Shown one piece after another: positions 37,050 to 49,240 of a stretch of DNA of 64,000 nt (its first letter is position 1; the number at the start of each line of letters is the position of its first letter). A model generated the notes under the pieces. The model was not told the origin of the DNA. It worked only from the letters and a program-made list of their open reading frames with translations, and searched no databases. The position numbers were made by a program, and so were the translations under genes. Source of the stretch: Anarhynchus alexandrinus (taxonomy: Eukaryota > Chordata > Aves > Charadriiformes > Charadriidae); assembly GCA_008711295.1 (NCBI GenBank), contig VUYV01000062.1, positions 1,402,025 to 1,466,024 on the forward strand, given 5' to 3'.

Positions 37050-38590
37050 CCAGGGCCCCGGCATGTGGTGTTGTCCAGAGGCGGGCACAGACATCCAAGA
37101 GAGTTACAAAAAACTCCCACACCTGAAGCCTGCACACTTCTCCGGGTGGCCACCACCGCTCTCTTGGGGTTAGCCTGTGCCATGGAGCCAGCCTCCCAGG
37201 GACTGCTGTGTGGCTCTGGGCTTTCTCAGGTGGGCACTGCCATGGGGGTCCTTGCCACGTCCTGGTGTGGCATGGCACAGCACAGCATGGCACGGTACAG
37301 CAGCACCATGGCAGCTGGGACACCGCCATGCTGCTGCCCAGGGCGGTGGGTGCTGCGAGGCAGGCTGTGCCCGGCGGCAGTGGTGGGCTGTGGTGCTGAG
37401 CGCCCGTGCCTCCAACTCTTGGGGGAAAACCGAGCCCAAAGTGGCCATCGGCTCGTGAGCCCTCTCCGCTCGGGGAACCGCACGATGCGATGTCTTCTCG
37501 AGATGGGGACAAACGCATCCCCGTGAAGACACGCCGTGGGAAAGGGGCCCGGTGCATTTCTGAGGCCGCAGCTCTGGTGTCGTGCCCAGCCCCGGGGCGG
37601 CAGCTCGGGGGGGGGCTCATCGGCGGCGCAGCCAGGGGCGCGGGGGCCGCGCTGGGAGCAGCCGGACGGGCCGCGAATTCCTGCCGGCGGCCGGCCCGGC
37701 GGGGCATAGCAACGGGAGCCGGGGGAGGAACGGGAAGCAGCGGGAGCTGTGAGAAAGAGAGCGGCGCCGCGGGGCGAGGCGGGGGCGCGGGCGGAGGAAG
37801 GGAGGGAGGGAGGGGGCGAGCGGAGGAGGCCGGGGCGGCGAGGCCGGGGGTGCGCAGCGCGGGGTCTCCCGCTGTCGGCCGGGAACGGACAGCCTCTCCG
37901 AAACCAGTTTTACGCCATCCTCACTCCCCGGTTTGTGTACCGCTTTGATTTCTGCCAGCCCGCGCCTGGGCTCGGTCCCCTCGGAACAACCCGCGGCCTC
38001 TTCGGAGCACAAAGGAGGTTCGGGTTCAACACACCCGCGGCACACCCGCCCGCTGCGGTCAGGAAACCCAAATGTCACCAACGCGTTCCCAAGGAAAGCA
38101 GCCGAAGCCCAGAGCACGTGATGGTGCTGGCGGCCGTGAGCGCCGGCCCGGAATCCGCCGCCAGCCCCGGCCCCACGGGGGGCTTCGCCTCTGCTTTGTG
38201 CGCGGGGCAGCCACGGGGGCCCCAAGCTCGGGCCGAGCCGGCCCGGGAGCGACGCTGCCTCTGAACCACCGAATGCGGCCCCGGAGAGCCCACGTCCCAC
38301 CCGCACGCTGGCTGCCGCCAGCCCCGCAGCGGGAGTCGGGGGCTGCCTGCTGCTCTCCCCAACGAATCCCACAGATTAACTCCCCCCCGCCTTCTTTTTG
38401 GGCTGCCAGTCTTTCACAACCCTGCTTTCTTGGCCAAGGATTTGTAACGGCATCACTCCCAGGCGCAGACCGCGGGGGCCACAGCGCTGCTTCCCCTGCA
38501 CACAGCTTGCTTTTGAAGCGCCGTGGCACGGGGGCAGCTCCTCTGCTTGGTGCAGCCATTGCTGTTTTGCAGCGGGTCCAGCTCCCAAGA
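37050..38590. promoter_or_regulatory. CpG island 2
   Basis: CpG density is high from about 37370 to 38370 with shoulders to 37050 and 38590. The core has purine-rich GC (AGGGAGGGAGGGAGGGGGCG at 37798-37818), G8 at 37611 and an E-box CACGTGATG (about 38117). No clean donor was found on the plus strand, so exon limits cannot be drawn. Frames of up to about 250 codons exist on both strands but are expected in stop-poor GC DNA. Likely an alternative or second promoter of the locus. Confidence 0.7.
37266..37314. repeat. Degenerate GCATGGCAC tandem repeat
   Basis: Variants of GGCATGGCACAGCAC recur three times in about 50 bases (GGCATGGCACAGCACA, GCATGGCACGGTACAG, CAGCACCATGGCAG). A short imperfect minisatellite on the shoulder of CpG island 2. 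Confidence 0.5.
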
Positions 38591-39256
38591 TGAACTAGTC
38601 CTCACTGGGAGCAGTCTCTGCCACTAGATTTCGTGTCAGAAAAGGTGTTTTACTGGACATGAGTGGTGGTCCTCTGCGTGAAGAAAATGTTAATCAAACT
38701 GCAGAGAAGACAATAGTTGCACAGATACATTAAATATCTAGTTACTACGTGATAAATAATTAATAAAGTTAATCTATTTGACCATACTCTGCTCAAGTCA
38801 TACCCTTACAACAAATCAATAGCAATAAGACATAACATTTGTATGAGGCTTCGCTTTCTCTGAGTGCTGTGTGATCACTAATAACCAATGGCTGAGTACT
38901 CCCAATACCGCACAGGCCAGCGAAAACTTTGGGAAGTTTTGATTACATCAACAATTCTGCTTTTAGTTTGTAAAATTCTTGTGAAGTGCCCTGGCGTATC
39001 CAGCAGGCACAGAGAGTGGGGCTTCCCAATGCAGTTAGGGAAGCTAATTGCTGAGCTCCTGATGACTTTCAGTGGAAATGAATTCGCAGCAAATTCAGAC
39101 CTTTCCAAAACCTCAGCCTTCATACTTTGAAAGCTACACATACATAGTGCCATGTTTGTAACACTTTCCTAATTTTAGCCATGAACATTGTCCTATAGAA
39201 GAAAGAAAAAAGACGAAAGAACCTGTTTTAGGATCTGCACAAGATTCCTTAATTGT

Positions 39257-39292
39257 ATAAAGTTTACAAAACTATTATAAAGTTTACAAAAC
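39257..39292. repeat. Two-copy tandem repeat, period 20
   Basis: ATAAAGTTTACAAAAC is present at 39257-39272 and again at 39277-39292, separated by TATT. Looks like a recent local duplication. Confidence 0.85.
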
Positions 39293-40754
39293 CGTCACTA
39301 CTATTTCTGTTTCAACATTAGCAGACATCTGCACCTGAAAGAGCTCTTGGCTCAAAGCTACCACAGGGCTGCGAGTCATTTCAGACAGTACCAACAACCA
39401 TCCTGCTTTCCTCTGGAGTTAAATTAAAATAGTTCCCAACACACAGCAGTTTCTTTCTTCTCTAGCGATTTGGAGAGGGAGATTTGCCCCCCACAGGGTG
39501 AGACATGGCATGTGAGGCCAGCGCTCCTCCCAGGCCACTCGCCTCTCTCCCTTGGGTGGGCATGCACACGGAGGCAGGCAGGAGCCCCAGCCCCTTGGAG
39601 GCAGTGACCGACCTGAAGCCAAGACACTTGAGTTTTCCTGCAGACCACCTCCTCCCAGCTGGTTCAGGCTGTCCACAGCCACAGCTGCCCCCAGGCTTTT
39701 GGAAGGGTCAGCCCGCCTGCCGGCTGCTGCCTCAAGCACTGCCACAGCAGGAGGAAAAAGATGGATTGTCCCTCCAAGGGTCCCTGGCACCAGCTCTGGG
39801 ATGGTCGCAGAGGTCTGCCTGCTCTCTGTTTTGGGGGAGCCACGCACCTGATCCAGCACCATCACCCTGCCGTAGTGCTCCTGTCCTGGTCAGAGTGGCA
39901 TCAGGGCGGGGGAGCTTACCTTTTTGGGGTGTTTGTAGCAGTTACCTGCCCAGTGACCGCAGGATAAAGGCAGCCTGGCTGAATGGGAACAGGTCAACTG
40001 CTCCTAAACCCCAGGCCGTTGCCCTGCTACAAGCTGGTCCTTCCCCTCTGCAGTTAGCTCCAGCTGTGCATGTGAGCAGGCCTGCAGTGTAGCTGTAGTC
40101 GCACGCAGGTGCATGCCCCGTCGCAGCCCATTCCGGCTGCGGCTCTGTGCTCGCATGGCGCAGATGGCCATCCCCAGCACCGAGCCGCTGGGGCGGCTGA
40201 ACTAAAGAGCCGCAGGAGGAAGAACACAAGAGCTTTGTAGAAATATGTATTTTTACATCAGAGTTCTTTTTATATACAAAAAATCCCATCCTGCTGTGCT
40301 AGGAGAAAAAAAATCCTGTGGGCATTTCAGACCAACCTATTTTATTAATGCAAACTGCCAGATTCAACACGCGAGCCAGCCTGAAAAACAAGAGGCTGGG
40401 AAGGAGGAACGTATCCTCGGTAAGCACTCGGCAGGCCCGTGGGTCATATTGCCCCTAGCTGGGGATCAGAAATAGAGGTGGGCAAGTGATAGTGATGCAA
40501 AACAAAGATGTCTGTAATTTGGAGTGGGTTTTGCCAGCTCTGCCTGGGGCTGTACTGTACCTGCCTTCTACTTACTGGTCAAATGACCTGAGCGTTCCTG
40601 GGCAAAATAGTAACAGCAACCAATGTTTTGGACGTGAAAAATGTTCATGGCAACTGCTGCCTACATTTGTACACCTGAGTGTGTACACTCAAAACAGCCA
40701 GACCTGGCTGCGACACTACAGGCTTTACAGGGCCAGTTGCTAACTGCCCCGTAC

Positions 40755-40945
40755 GGTGACGGTGTGAAATATTAATTTAATAGCCCAGTGTACAATTTCA
40801 GGAGATTTAAAACAATGTCAGAATAACCACCTTTCAGAAAACATCTGTAAAATGAATTCTCAAGAAAAGACACGTGAAAACTTTAAACCCCAACTCATTA
40901 AATATTCACAGTGATGTATTTGCTCAGCTCTCATCAGTGTCCAAA
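40755..40945. promoter_or_regulatory. Candidate conserved non-coding element
   Basis: AT-rich complex sequence with GAAATATTAATTTAATAGCC, GATTTAAAACAATGTC, GACACGTGAAAAC (E-box) and CATTAAATATTCACAGTG. No repeats or exon signals. Regulatory role inferred from composition only. Confidence 0.2.
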
Positions 40946-41407
40946 GAGGGCTGGTAAACACTGCTTACGGGCAATTCAAACTGCAGGATGGGTCAAAGTA
41001 AAAAAGAAAGTGAAATCCCAAGGTATTGGCAGTTAGTACAGGGAATTAGTTGTCTAAAACAGGAAAAAAAAGGTTGGGATAAAAGGCCTTCCCAGATAAA
41101 TACAATCGGCTTATTCTGATGGCTCGCTGTGGAGGTGCAAACACCGAAGGTCTCCCAGAAAGACCCAGACCTGCGGGTGCTCTCCCCAGGGACACGCAGT
41201 GAGAAGGCACCCATCTGCCCTCACAGGGTGCTCTCATTCATCCCCCATCTGAAGAAACTGAGTGCCTTTGAGGTCTCTGCCTCTATAACACTGTCAGAAG
41301 TTGGTACAGATATGCACACATGAAGGCTGCAGAGTCCTGTTTCACTATGAAACCACGCTGCAAAATCCTCTCACTGTTTTTAGTTAGTAGAAAATATACC
41401 CGTGCAG

Positions 41408-41485
41408 GCAAGGCACAGAGGACCAGAGCAATACCAGCAGAGATGGGAGATGGAGCAGAGACAGAACTTAGGCTCTGAAGTCGAC
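41408..41485 (+). repeat. MIR-like SINE 3' part, diverged
   Basis: AAGGCACAGAGGACCAGAGC followed by CAGCAGAGATGGGAGATGGA and GACAGAACTTAGGCTCTGAAG follows the MIR core/3' pattern 'GAGGCACAGAGAGG..AAGGTCACACAGCAGAGATGGGA..GAACCCAGGTCTCCTGA'. Diverged but collinear. Confidence 0.45.
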
Positions 41486-41618
41486 AGAAGCATGACTGGG
41501 TTTTCGGTGAATATTGTATGGCATCAGGGCAGTGTCATGGGCTCTGTGTCCACCTGAAGTGCAGTTAGCTCTAAAAACTGTGCATTTGAGCATGCACTGT
41601 GAGGAAAACAAGGCTCTC

Positions 41619-41672
41619 GAATCACTCTGACTCAGTTTCACCACTGAGCAAACAGAGCTGATAACCGCTGTA
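41619..41672 (-). repeat. Possible MIR-like fragment, reverse orientation
   Basis: GAATCACTCTGACTCAGTTT then CACCACTGAGCAAACAGAGCTGATAA resembles the reverse of the MIR core ('CTCAGTTTCCCCATCTGTAAAATGGGGATAATAA'). Weak match; it could be chance. Confidence 0.25.
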
Positions 41673-43931
41673 TCTCTCTGGAGAATGCTCCTCGACTCAG
41701 GCTGTATTTGGGTCATAAGAGACTTTAAAGGTCCTTTGAGCAAAAGCACTAAACTACTGCAAAATATGACAGGCCCTGGTAGACAGTGACCTGGCAGTGA
41801 GGCATGCCAGAACTACGAAATTCTTCTAATCTTTCCCCTCCAGTTGATTCTGTTGGCCCTGCAATGTCTTCTGCAGCTCTTCCTTGAGCTCTTCCCAGCT
41901 CTCAGTATTTATTTTATTTTTTTTTTTGTACACAATGGGATGCCCAGACCCATCATGCTGTAATCCTTATGAGATGCCAACACAGCCAGGTGGTCTCAGA
42001 GGGGTGCCGGCCCCACTGGCACCCCCTGGTCCCAGCACCCGTGGGCTGTGATGACGAGCCGTGTGTCCCTCAGGAGCCCAAGCCCTCACATCAGGAAAAA
42101 AAACCCTTGAAAATGATGGAAGAGGCTTGGACACTGTCAGAAACCAAGCCATGGAAACAGCTGGCAAAGAGTTAGTTACTAAATATTTTAAGACCAAATA
42201 AACCTGACGTTTGAGAAGGCTCTGGTCCATTATTTTTGTTCAAATTACATGTGCATCCTCTGATATATACCTCCACAGCCATAAACACAAAACATGAGAA
42301 GGATAGAGAAAGAAAAATCGTGCTGAACAAGGGAGTTACATACTGTAGGAATGCAGGAGCCTGTGATCTGCGTTATTTCTTTGCTTAAGGCCACCTAGCA
42401 ACAGCGCATAGGTTAATCCTCCACAGACTGAACAGACAGCATCAGCCAACAGGAAAACAAAACATCTCTGCTAGAAAAAAATCAGAACAAGAATTACCCA
42501 TTTGCAAGAGGGTTGTAGGAACAGGCAGCAACAAATAAGAAAGAGGTATACATGATACTCCTGAAAAAGGAAGATTTCCCTCTAAATAGAGTTATTGTCC
42601 ACCTCGTTATTAAAAATACAAAAAGAGCTTTACAACATTTACAGAAAACCTCTGCGGGAGCTGCAGGAGCCTTGCTCCGCAGGGAGCTGGGGGGATGAGC
42701 TGGACCGTGGTCAAGGCTGGTTGCCATCTTAGAGAGCGCCTTTAAATGATAAATAGAGTGTCCTCTAAAATGATAAGTAAATGTCTGGAGCTGTAACCCT
42801 TCTGCCAGGGGTTAGCAGCACCTGCAACGGCAGGTCAGATCTCTACGAGCATCTCTTGGATGAGACATACCATCCTTCTTAGAGCCATTGTTTGCAGTGG
42901 CTCAGTCCCCCCTTTGCAGCTCTGCCAAGCTCCCCTGCACCAGGACATTCTGCTAAAGGGGCCTGGAAATACAGAATTAACTCACCAGGAGATCCCCCAC
43001 CATGCCAGGGCTGCCCTGCACAGCTGCTGTGCCCTGGAGAAGACACCCCATGGGGCTTGCTGGCCCCAACACCCGCTGCATCCTTAGTGCCTGCGCTTCA
43101 GCAGTGCATGGGGTGGCCCTGGCAAAGCTGCAGCCCAGGAGCTGTGCTGTCGCCCCCGGCATTGTCCCTGCCTGTGCCACCCTTCCCACTCCCCCAGGGG
43201 CTAGCCACCAGGGATGGGATTTTGGAGGAAAATGCGGTGGGAGGCTACCGCTCCTTGCCAGCCTGCTGCAGCATGCTGCCTGCCTTCCCTGCTGCCCCAA
43301 GCTGAGTGTCACCTGCTGCTCACCAGTGCCAGCACAGCCGACACTGTCCCCAGGGAAGCTTCTGACCCAGCTTTTTCCAAGGGGTCTTTGTGGCATGGCA
43401 CACCTTCCTGTGCTTACTGAGGGATGGCATCCAACATGGTACTGTGCATACCTGCGCGTCTGGGATGTGATTTATTAAGGGGTTTATTGTTGCTCCTTTT
43501 CTGCTGTTCGCCAACAGATGGTAGCAGCACTGCTGCTGTCACGCCAGGCCAGGAGCTGCTCGCAGGAGGAGACGACTTCTGCTGTGAAAGTTTTCCTACC
43601 TGATGAAAAGTCATGCTTGCCTGTCCCCTTGCACTTCACTAGCTGCGCTTCCAGATCCAGCTTGGAGGGCAAATCAAGAACCTCCCAGCACAGAATATTC
43701 TCAACTCAAGGCTCTAGGGAGGGACACGGGCAGCTGATGGGGTTATGGCTCCGTTCATCGAGACTGGTAAAGCAAAATGGGTTCAAGTACACCAGTGACA
43801 CTTGGGCTGGATGCCCCAAATGGTGACTCCTGGGCTGCATGGAGCTGCAGCAGCACATCCTGCCTAGCTCTACCCACAACGAGCTGTTCCTAAATGGTGA
43901 GCAACACTCGGCTTGAAGACAGGCACCATCA

Positions 43932-43982
43932 AGGCCCAAATTAATTACTTCATTTATTATTTACAAATTTAATTATTGGGCA
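43932..43982. repeat. Imperfect AT-rich inverted repeat
   Basis: GGCCCAAATTAATTA on the left faces AATTTAATTATTGGGC on the right, with perfect GCCCAA/TTGGGC outer ends and imperfect AT-rich inner arms around ATTTATTATTTAC. Could be a homeodomain-rich regulatory dyad or a small hairpin element. Confidence 0.4.
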
Positions 43983-44210
43983 GAATCCGAGCATTTCCTG
44001 CCACTGGCTGCACTGGCCGCTCGCACTGGCCGGGGCCCCAAGCCGCTCGCTGCCTTTGCTGGGCGAGCACTGAAGCCAGCTGGAGCTTTGCCTAAGCAAG
44101 GTCTGGCTAAGACGGAACTAAGTACAGACCTCAGGATTTGGTCTGCGGCGAAACTGCTCTGCGGAGGAAAAACAAACAAACAACAACTCTGCTCTAGAGG
44201 CTTTCCCTAA

Positions 44211-44262
44211 TTCTGTAAAGTGCTTTGAGGCTTACGAGTGGCTCTGTATAATCAATAACACC
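44211..44262 (+). repeat. L3/CR1-type repeat tail, diverged
   Basis: TTCTGTAAAGTGCTTTGAGG then CTTACGAGTGGCTCTGTATAAT and ATAACA follows the tail pattern 'TGTAAAGCGCTTTGAGATCC...AAAGGCGCTATATAAATGC..ATTATTATT' of ancient L3/MIR-type elements. Short and old. Confidence 0.4.
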
Positions 44263-44502
44263 ATTAACAAAAAGGTGGCCGAATGGCAGCTACCTCTGAT
44301 TAAAATAGAGCCCTTGGTGTATTGCAGCAAACAGCCATGTAGCCATTTCTCTGATCAGAAGCAGGTCTTTCCTAGTGTCATATAATTCATGTTAAAATCA
44401 CAGCAATAAGGCAGACTTCCTTGCAGCTGTTCAGAAGTCTTTGGAGGCTGCCATTATACTTCACCTTTTTAATGCTTTATGTATTACAGCTTTATTTTCA
44501 CC

Positions 44503-44536
44503 TAAGGCTGTGATCCTAAGCTTCCTCACAGCCTTA
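44503..44536. repeat. Perfect 11-bp stem-loop
   Basis: TAAGGCTGTGA (44503-44513) pairs with TCACAGCCTTA (44526-44536) over a 12-nt loop that contains AAGCTT. No known RNA gene fits this short hairpin. Confidence 0.7.
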
Positions 44537-46898
44537 TCTACAACTCATATTTCAAAGCCTAATTTTCCTGCCCCCAAACGTAGAATAAAATAGCTTGCAA
44601 AAAGGGCTGCAAGGAAGCTGCAAGTTCCGCAGTTTTACAGCCCTTCTCCATTGGATCTGTATAGGTACTATTCCTCATGGAGCCAAAAACTTCCTGGAGA
44701 AGTACTGTAGCTAGAAGATATTTCTTGACCTCGCGTAACACTCTGTCCACCCTGGCTGGTGGAGAGATTATGAAATTTTAATTGGACTGAGAGCAAGATA
44801 TCACTATAATTGGAGCCCAAGTGTCTGCACAAGCCCAAGAGCTAGGACTTGCTGGAAATCCTCGACAGCCGCCAGCGGCCCCAGTGCCCGAACATGCCTG
44901 TGCCCCTGCGTGGAGGCGATACGCTTCCTCCTCTCCACTTGTGCTGCAGCCACTGGCTCCCTTCCAGGAATAAAAGGTTTTGCAAAGGAAGGATGCTCAG
45001 GCCCATCCATGTTTCCACCTCCCCTGTGCTGGCATGAGCAGCAGCATGAGGAGCAACGTGAATATCCCAGCTCATCCCAGCATGAGCTGATGTCTGCCTT
45101 TGGGAACACACACTCCTCGTCACAAAATGACTCTCTGCTGCAGCACTGGCAGCAGCCTCTTGCTCCGCTGAGCTGCGGTCCCCTTCTCCAGCACCTGGCT
45201 GGCTGGACAAGCCTGCTGCAGCTGGGCGTGCACAGCAGCCCCGCAGTGGGCACAGCTTGCCTTGCAGCGTGGCATTTCGGGTCTATGCATCGGCTGGTTT
45301 TGTATCACTGCCTGGTAGGACACAAACCAAGCGCCGACTTCCACCACCTCCGAAAGATTGGCAGGGGCCATTGGTTGGAAAAGATGGGCATGCTGGAGGA
45401 ATGCAAATGGTGGGATTATTTATTATTCACATAGATGCTCAGCCTGTAGCGTGTTGCCTGGCTCCATGTCATTGTACAAGTCACTCAGCTGACTCAGTGA
45501 TCTAACTGTAGACACCACAGCTCAGGGACTCAAATGATCCCAGAAGGAATGTGTTCAAACATTCACGCCCAGATGACACTTGCTCCCATGCATACTTTTT
45601 AAATCTGTGCCAGACATGATGAGAGATTGTTCTGTGTATGTCAGATATAAAATAAGATCTCGGTTTTACCAGGAAGCCCACATTGAAGAAACTTCAGGAA
45701 AACAAGGCACCACTACAAAATAACAGCCTGAATGCCCAGCAAAGATTGTCTTCATCTAAAGGTCAAAGCAAACCTCCCTTGCATAACACGCTTTTTTCCC
45801 TAGGTAAATACAAATCCAAGCTCTGAGGTAGCCAAGTGTTCCCCCTTCCTAATACCTATCTGCTAATAGTGCAGCATGCAGCTCTCCCCGCTCTGGCCAT
45901 CCCTGCTGTGAAGGGCTTATCGCATTACTGCTACTCTGGGAAATCTTGACTCCTGACATCAGCCCTACAAAGGTGGCTGTTGATGAAGCACTGTTGTTTT
46001 CCAGTGCAGCTCAGCAAAAGCTTTGGCTTCATCTCTACCTGTGATGCCATAAAACTCAACAGGAGAACGGTCCCATGTCAGGGCAAGGAACCGGCTTTGC
46101 CAAGTGATTTCGTTGGCAACAGTCTTCATTTATGCTGGTGTGAGGGACCAGAGACCAGGACCTCTCCAACCCTTTGTGATTGCTCTACCAAGGCCCCCCT
46201 CCGTATTGCTGTCTGGTCTGTGCTATTCACGGGATGGGTGCTGCTGTGCAAAGGCTCTGACATTACTGACAGGCTGCGCAGGTCATTCGTTGTCCGAAGA
46301 AAATGAGTATTTTTGAAAATATAACAATGAATCAAGGAAGCTGCAGGACAATTTAAAGTGGTTGCATTGGGCAGAGGTGTCCTAGGGGACACCTGAGCAA
46401 GCTTTCTGCTACAAGCTACTGTTCTGAAACCACTGGGCAAGTTCCTGGTGCCGACTAAAGGCAATGACACAACTGGGGTTTGCTTTGGTCATGTCTCCAG
46501 CACCAGTGCCAGAACATGCTTGGGGACTAAGAATGAAATTTAATTTGGTTTATGGGCCTGGTCTCCCTCAGCATCAGGATTGCTGCATAGAAAAAATAAT
46601 TTAAAAAAATGGGCACTTGAAGGATGGACTGTTGGAGATATAGCATTCATTGAGACAGAGCTGGGAACAGCACGTGTGACCCCAAGGGATGTCCCGTCCT
46701 GTTTAGTGTCAGCCTCATCCCTACACTCTTTCACCTCCCATTGGTCCACATCTCCCATCACATCCCAGCAGAGCTGCAAGCCTGTGCCCCCGTGCCAGGC
46801 ACGGCCAGGCCACGTTCTGCCCGATGTCTGTAGCCAGCCTCCAGCCCACCTGTGTGGGAACCACAAAGGGAAAGCAAACAAAAAAAACACTAAGAAAA

Positions 46899-47130
46899 CA
46901 CTTCACATTTTTGTAGCAGTTTTCATCTGAACAAAGCATTTTGCAAGCTATCCTGAATTCAATTAATGAAGCCTTCATTTCTTAATTCATTAAGGAACAA
47001 AGTCTGTTTTATGATCTCATAATTGAAATCAAGTTGCAAGATATTGAATGTATTCACTTTTTTCTCTTTTGTGAAAAAAATAATAAAAAGGAATATTAAA
47101 AACCTCCATCTGTATTGAGTGGGAAAGGAA
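46899..47130. promoter_or_regulatory. Possible exapted SINE with stacked homeodomain palindromes
   Basis: The first part (ACTTCACATTTTTGTAGCAG, TTTTCATCTGAACAAAGCAT, TTTGCAAGCT...AATTAATGAAGCC) is collinear with 'GCACTTATATAGCACTTTTCATCTGAGGATCTCAAAGC..TTTGCAAAC..ATTAATTAATGAAGCCTCAC', an ancient MIR-like element. The rest keeps two palindromes, AATGAAG-C-CTTCATT (46965-46979) and CTTAAT-TC-ATTAAG (46981-46994), then GGAACAAAG (SOX-like). The low decay suggests selection on an old repeat copy; alignment is needed to prove it. Confidence 0.35.
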
Positions 47131-49200
47131 AGAAATCCACTTCTTTGTTATAATAAGCTATCTATATTTCTGCTTAAACATTTTCCAGTTATGCTATCCA
47201 GCAGTTGTACTCTGCAAAACTGAAGCCAGGATGAGGTCCCTGCCCGAGGAGCACAGTGTGTCATTTTGGGAAGAAAGCAGTTTGGAAGCTCTGATCTGCA
47301 GCCACTGCTTATCCCACAGTGATGGGGTGGCCCAGGAACGGACCTGCCCAAGCAACCGGGGACCAAAGTCAAACAGTACCAACCCCCCAGTTAGCATAAA
47401 TAATTGGGTTTCAAACACAAAGGCCTCCACAGTGACTTTCCCATCAAGGAACCATGTGCTACTAAGAAAATTAAAGGTTGAAAGTTCATTACTGGGACAA
47501 GTAGAGCACGAACTTTTGCCTCATCAATTAGCATCGTCTCTTGACCTAAAAGAGAAATGCTAAGAAGAGCTGATAGGAAGTTGATTTCTGCTGGGATTAT
47601 TGCTATTAAGTATTATTATTATTGATTTTGGCTCATTATTTTTCTTTATTAAAAAAAAAAAAGGAGGAGGAAAGAAAGAGAAGTTCAATGGACTTTCCAT
47701 CAGCCTGGCTCCAGGTAAGGCTATTCACATTGCAAGGCAAAATAGAGTTGCACATACAGATGCTATTAATACTTCCTTTCTAATTAAATTCCACAAGAAA
47801 TTGTGCAGGATATTTCTGTCCCCATACTCATTCTAGTCCCATCATCTTTTGATTAACTATCCTCATGCACTAGGAATTAAGGTGTGACCTCTAACTTTTT
47901 TTGAGAGATGTGCTGTTTTTAATATTAACAGCTCCATCTTTTCATTGTTCCTTGAGCAGGGTTGGGAGGAGAAATATAATTACACACAATGGGGGTATAA
48001 TTCATACATTAAAAGTGACATTAAAATGATAGGTAGCAAAATATAACAATATAACAGCTTGTCTGTCACTCTTTTATGGATTGCTGGCACCCTCCAACCC
48101 CATTACAAACACGTCCCTGGAGGGAGTGCAGCAGGAAGACGTGAGTGAGATTAACGCCAGCGGAGACCTGACGGCGCTTGGTGCCGCAGGGCTCCCTCGG
48201 CAGGGATATCTGATTTAAACTCCTGTTGGGTCTCTGCTTCCCACAGGCACCCCGTCCACGAGACAGCTGCCACAGCCCACACCACTGGCACCCGTGGGTC
48301 CCACTCTCCCAGCGAGGAACTGCCGCAACATTGCAGATCCCTGAAGCAGAGTCCCAGCGCTCCCATTAGGAGATAACGTTATGCGGTTTGATGTATCTGG
48401 GGCATGGGAGGCCCTCCTACGTAGCACACAGGAGAGCAGCTCTGCTGCCCGCAACATCGCCTCCTTCCCAGAAAAATGAGCTGGCCCTGGCAGCGAGGAA
48501 GCCGAGCACCCATCAGCAGGGAGGCACATGGAAAGGGCTCTTTGCGAGGAGCCAGGCTGTGGGTACCTGCTGCCTGAGGGGCAGGGGATGCTACAGCTCT
48601 GCCACCAGCAACACGCCTGGCCTGGCAAGTTGCTTGGGTTTTGCCTGCCTGTGGAAGCTGCAGCCCCATTTCACTTACACTGCTTGTTCGCGGCTGCAGA
48701 GAAACTGGTGCAAACACCCGTACATGCAAATTTGGGGATTTTTTCTGCTTAGCTGCAGGGTGCTCCCTGTCAGCATAACCTAAATGCAAAATGCTGTTTG
48801 GAAACTGAATTAGGGCATCATCTGCTGAACGCATCAACGTCCGGCATCCTTACCTTCTGCGTGGCTGCTGGGCACCCCTCCAGGGCTCCCGCACCCGCTC
48901 ACAAGCAGACTGGTTTGCGTGCAGCCCCAGCCAGCCAAACTGTTGATCTGCCCTAACGTGACCCATTTGGGCAGAAACGAATCAGAAGATATCCACACTG
49001 GTGGGAACCGTCCCCCTGGCAGGGCGGCACAGCCTCCCCGCAAGCCCAGCTGGCTCCAGAGGAGGATGCTGCCCATGGGCAGGCAAACTGCAGCTCAAAT
49101 GGTTTCAGTGTACACCTTCCTCAGACTGCAGAGAGCTTTCTTCTGACTGTAAGTGGTTTGGTCAATGATCACCATGCTTTATCTAGTATGAAAATCAAAT

Positions 49201-49240
49201 TAACTTAAGCATATGCTTATATTTAAGTGTAACTGACTCC
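49201..49240 (+). repeat. Possible ancient amniote repeat fragment
   Basis: AACTTAAGCATATGCTTATA followed by TTTAAGTGTAACTGACTCC resembles 'CTTAAGCACATGCTTAACTTTAAGC', as in the fragment at 13034. It includes the 12-bp palindrome AAGCATATGCTT (49207-49218). Short, so uncertain. Confidence 0.3.

Noticed and set aside
37617..38372. 251-codon minus-strand frame and overlapping plus-strand frames in CpG island 2
   Set aside because: Proline/arginine/alanine-rich frames are open on both strands at once, as expected from GC content. No domain, no splice signals.
47231..47563. 110-codon plus-strand frame
   Set aside because: No family resemblance. Minus-strand frames overlap it, and the sequence looks like single-copy non-coding DNA.
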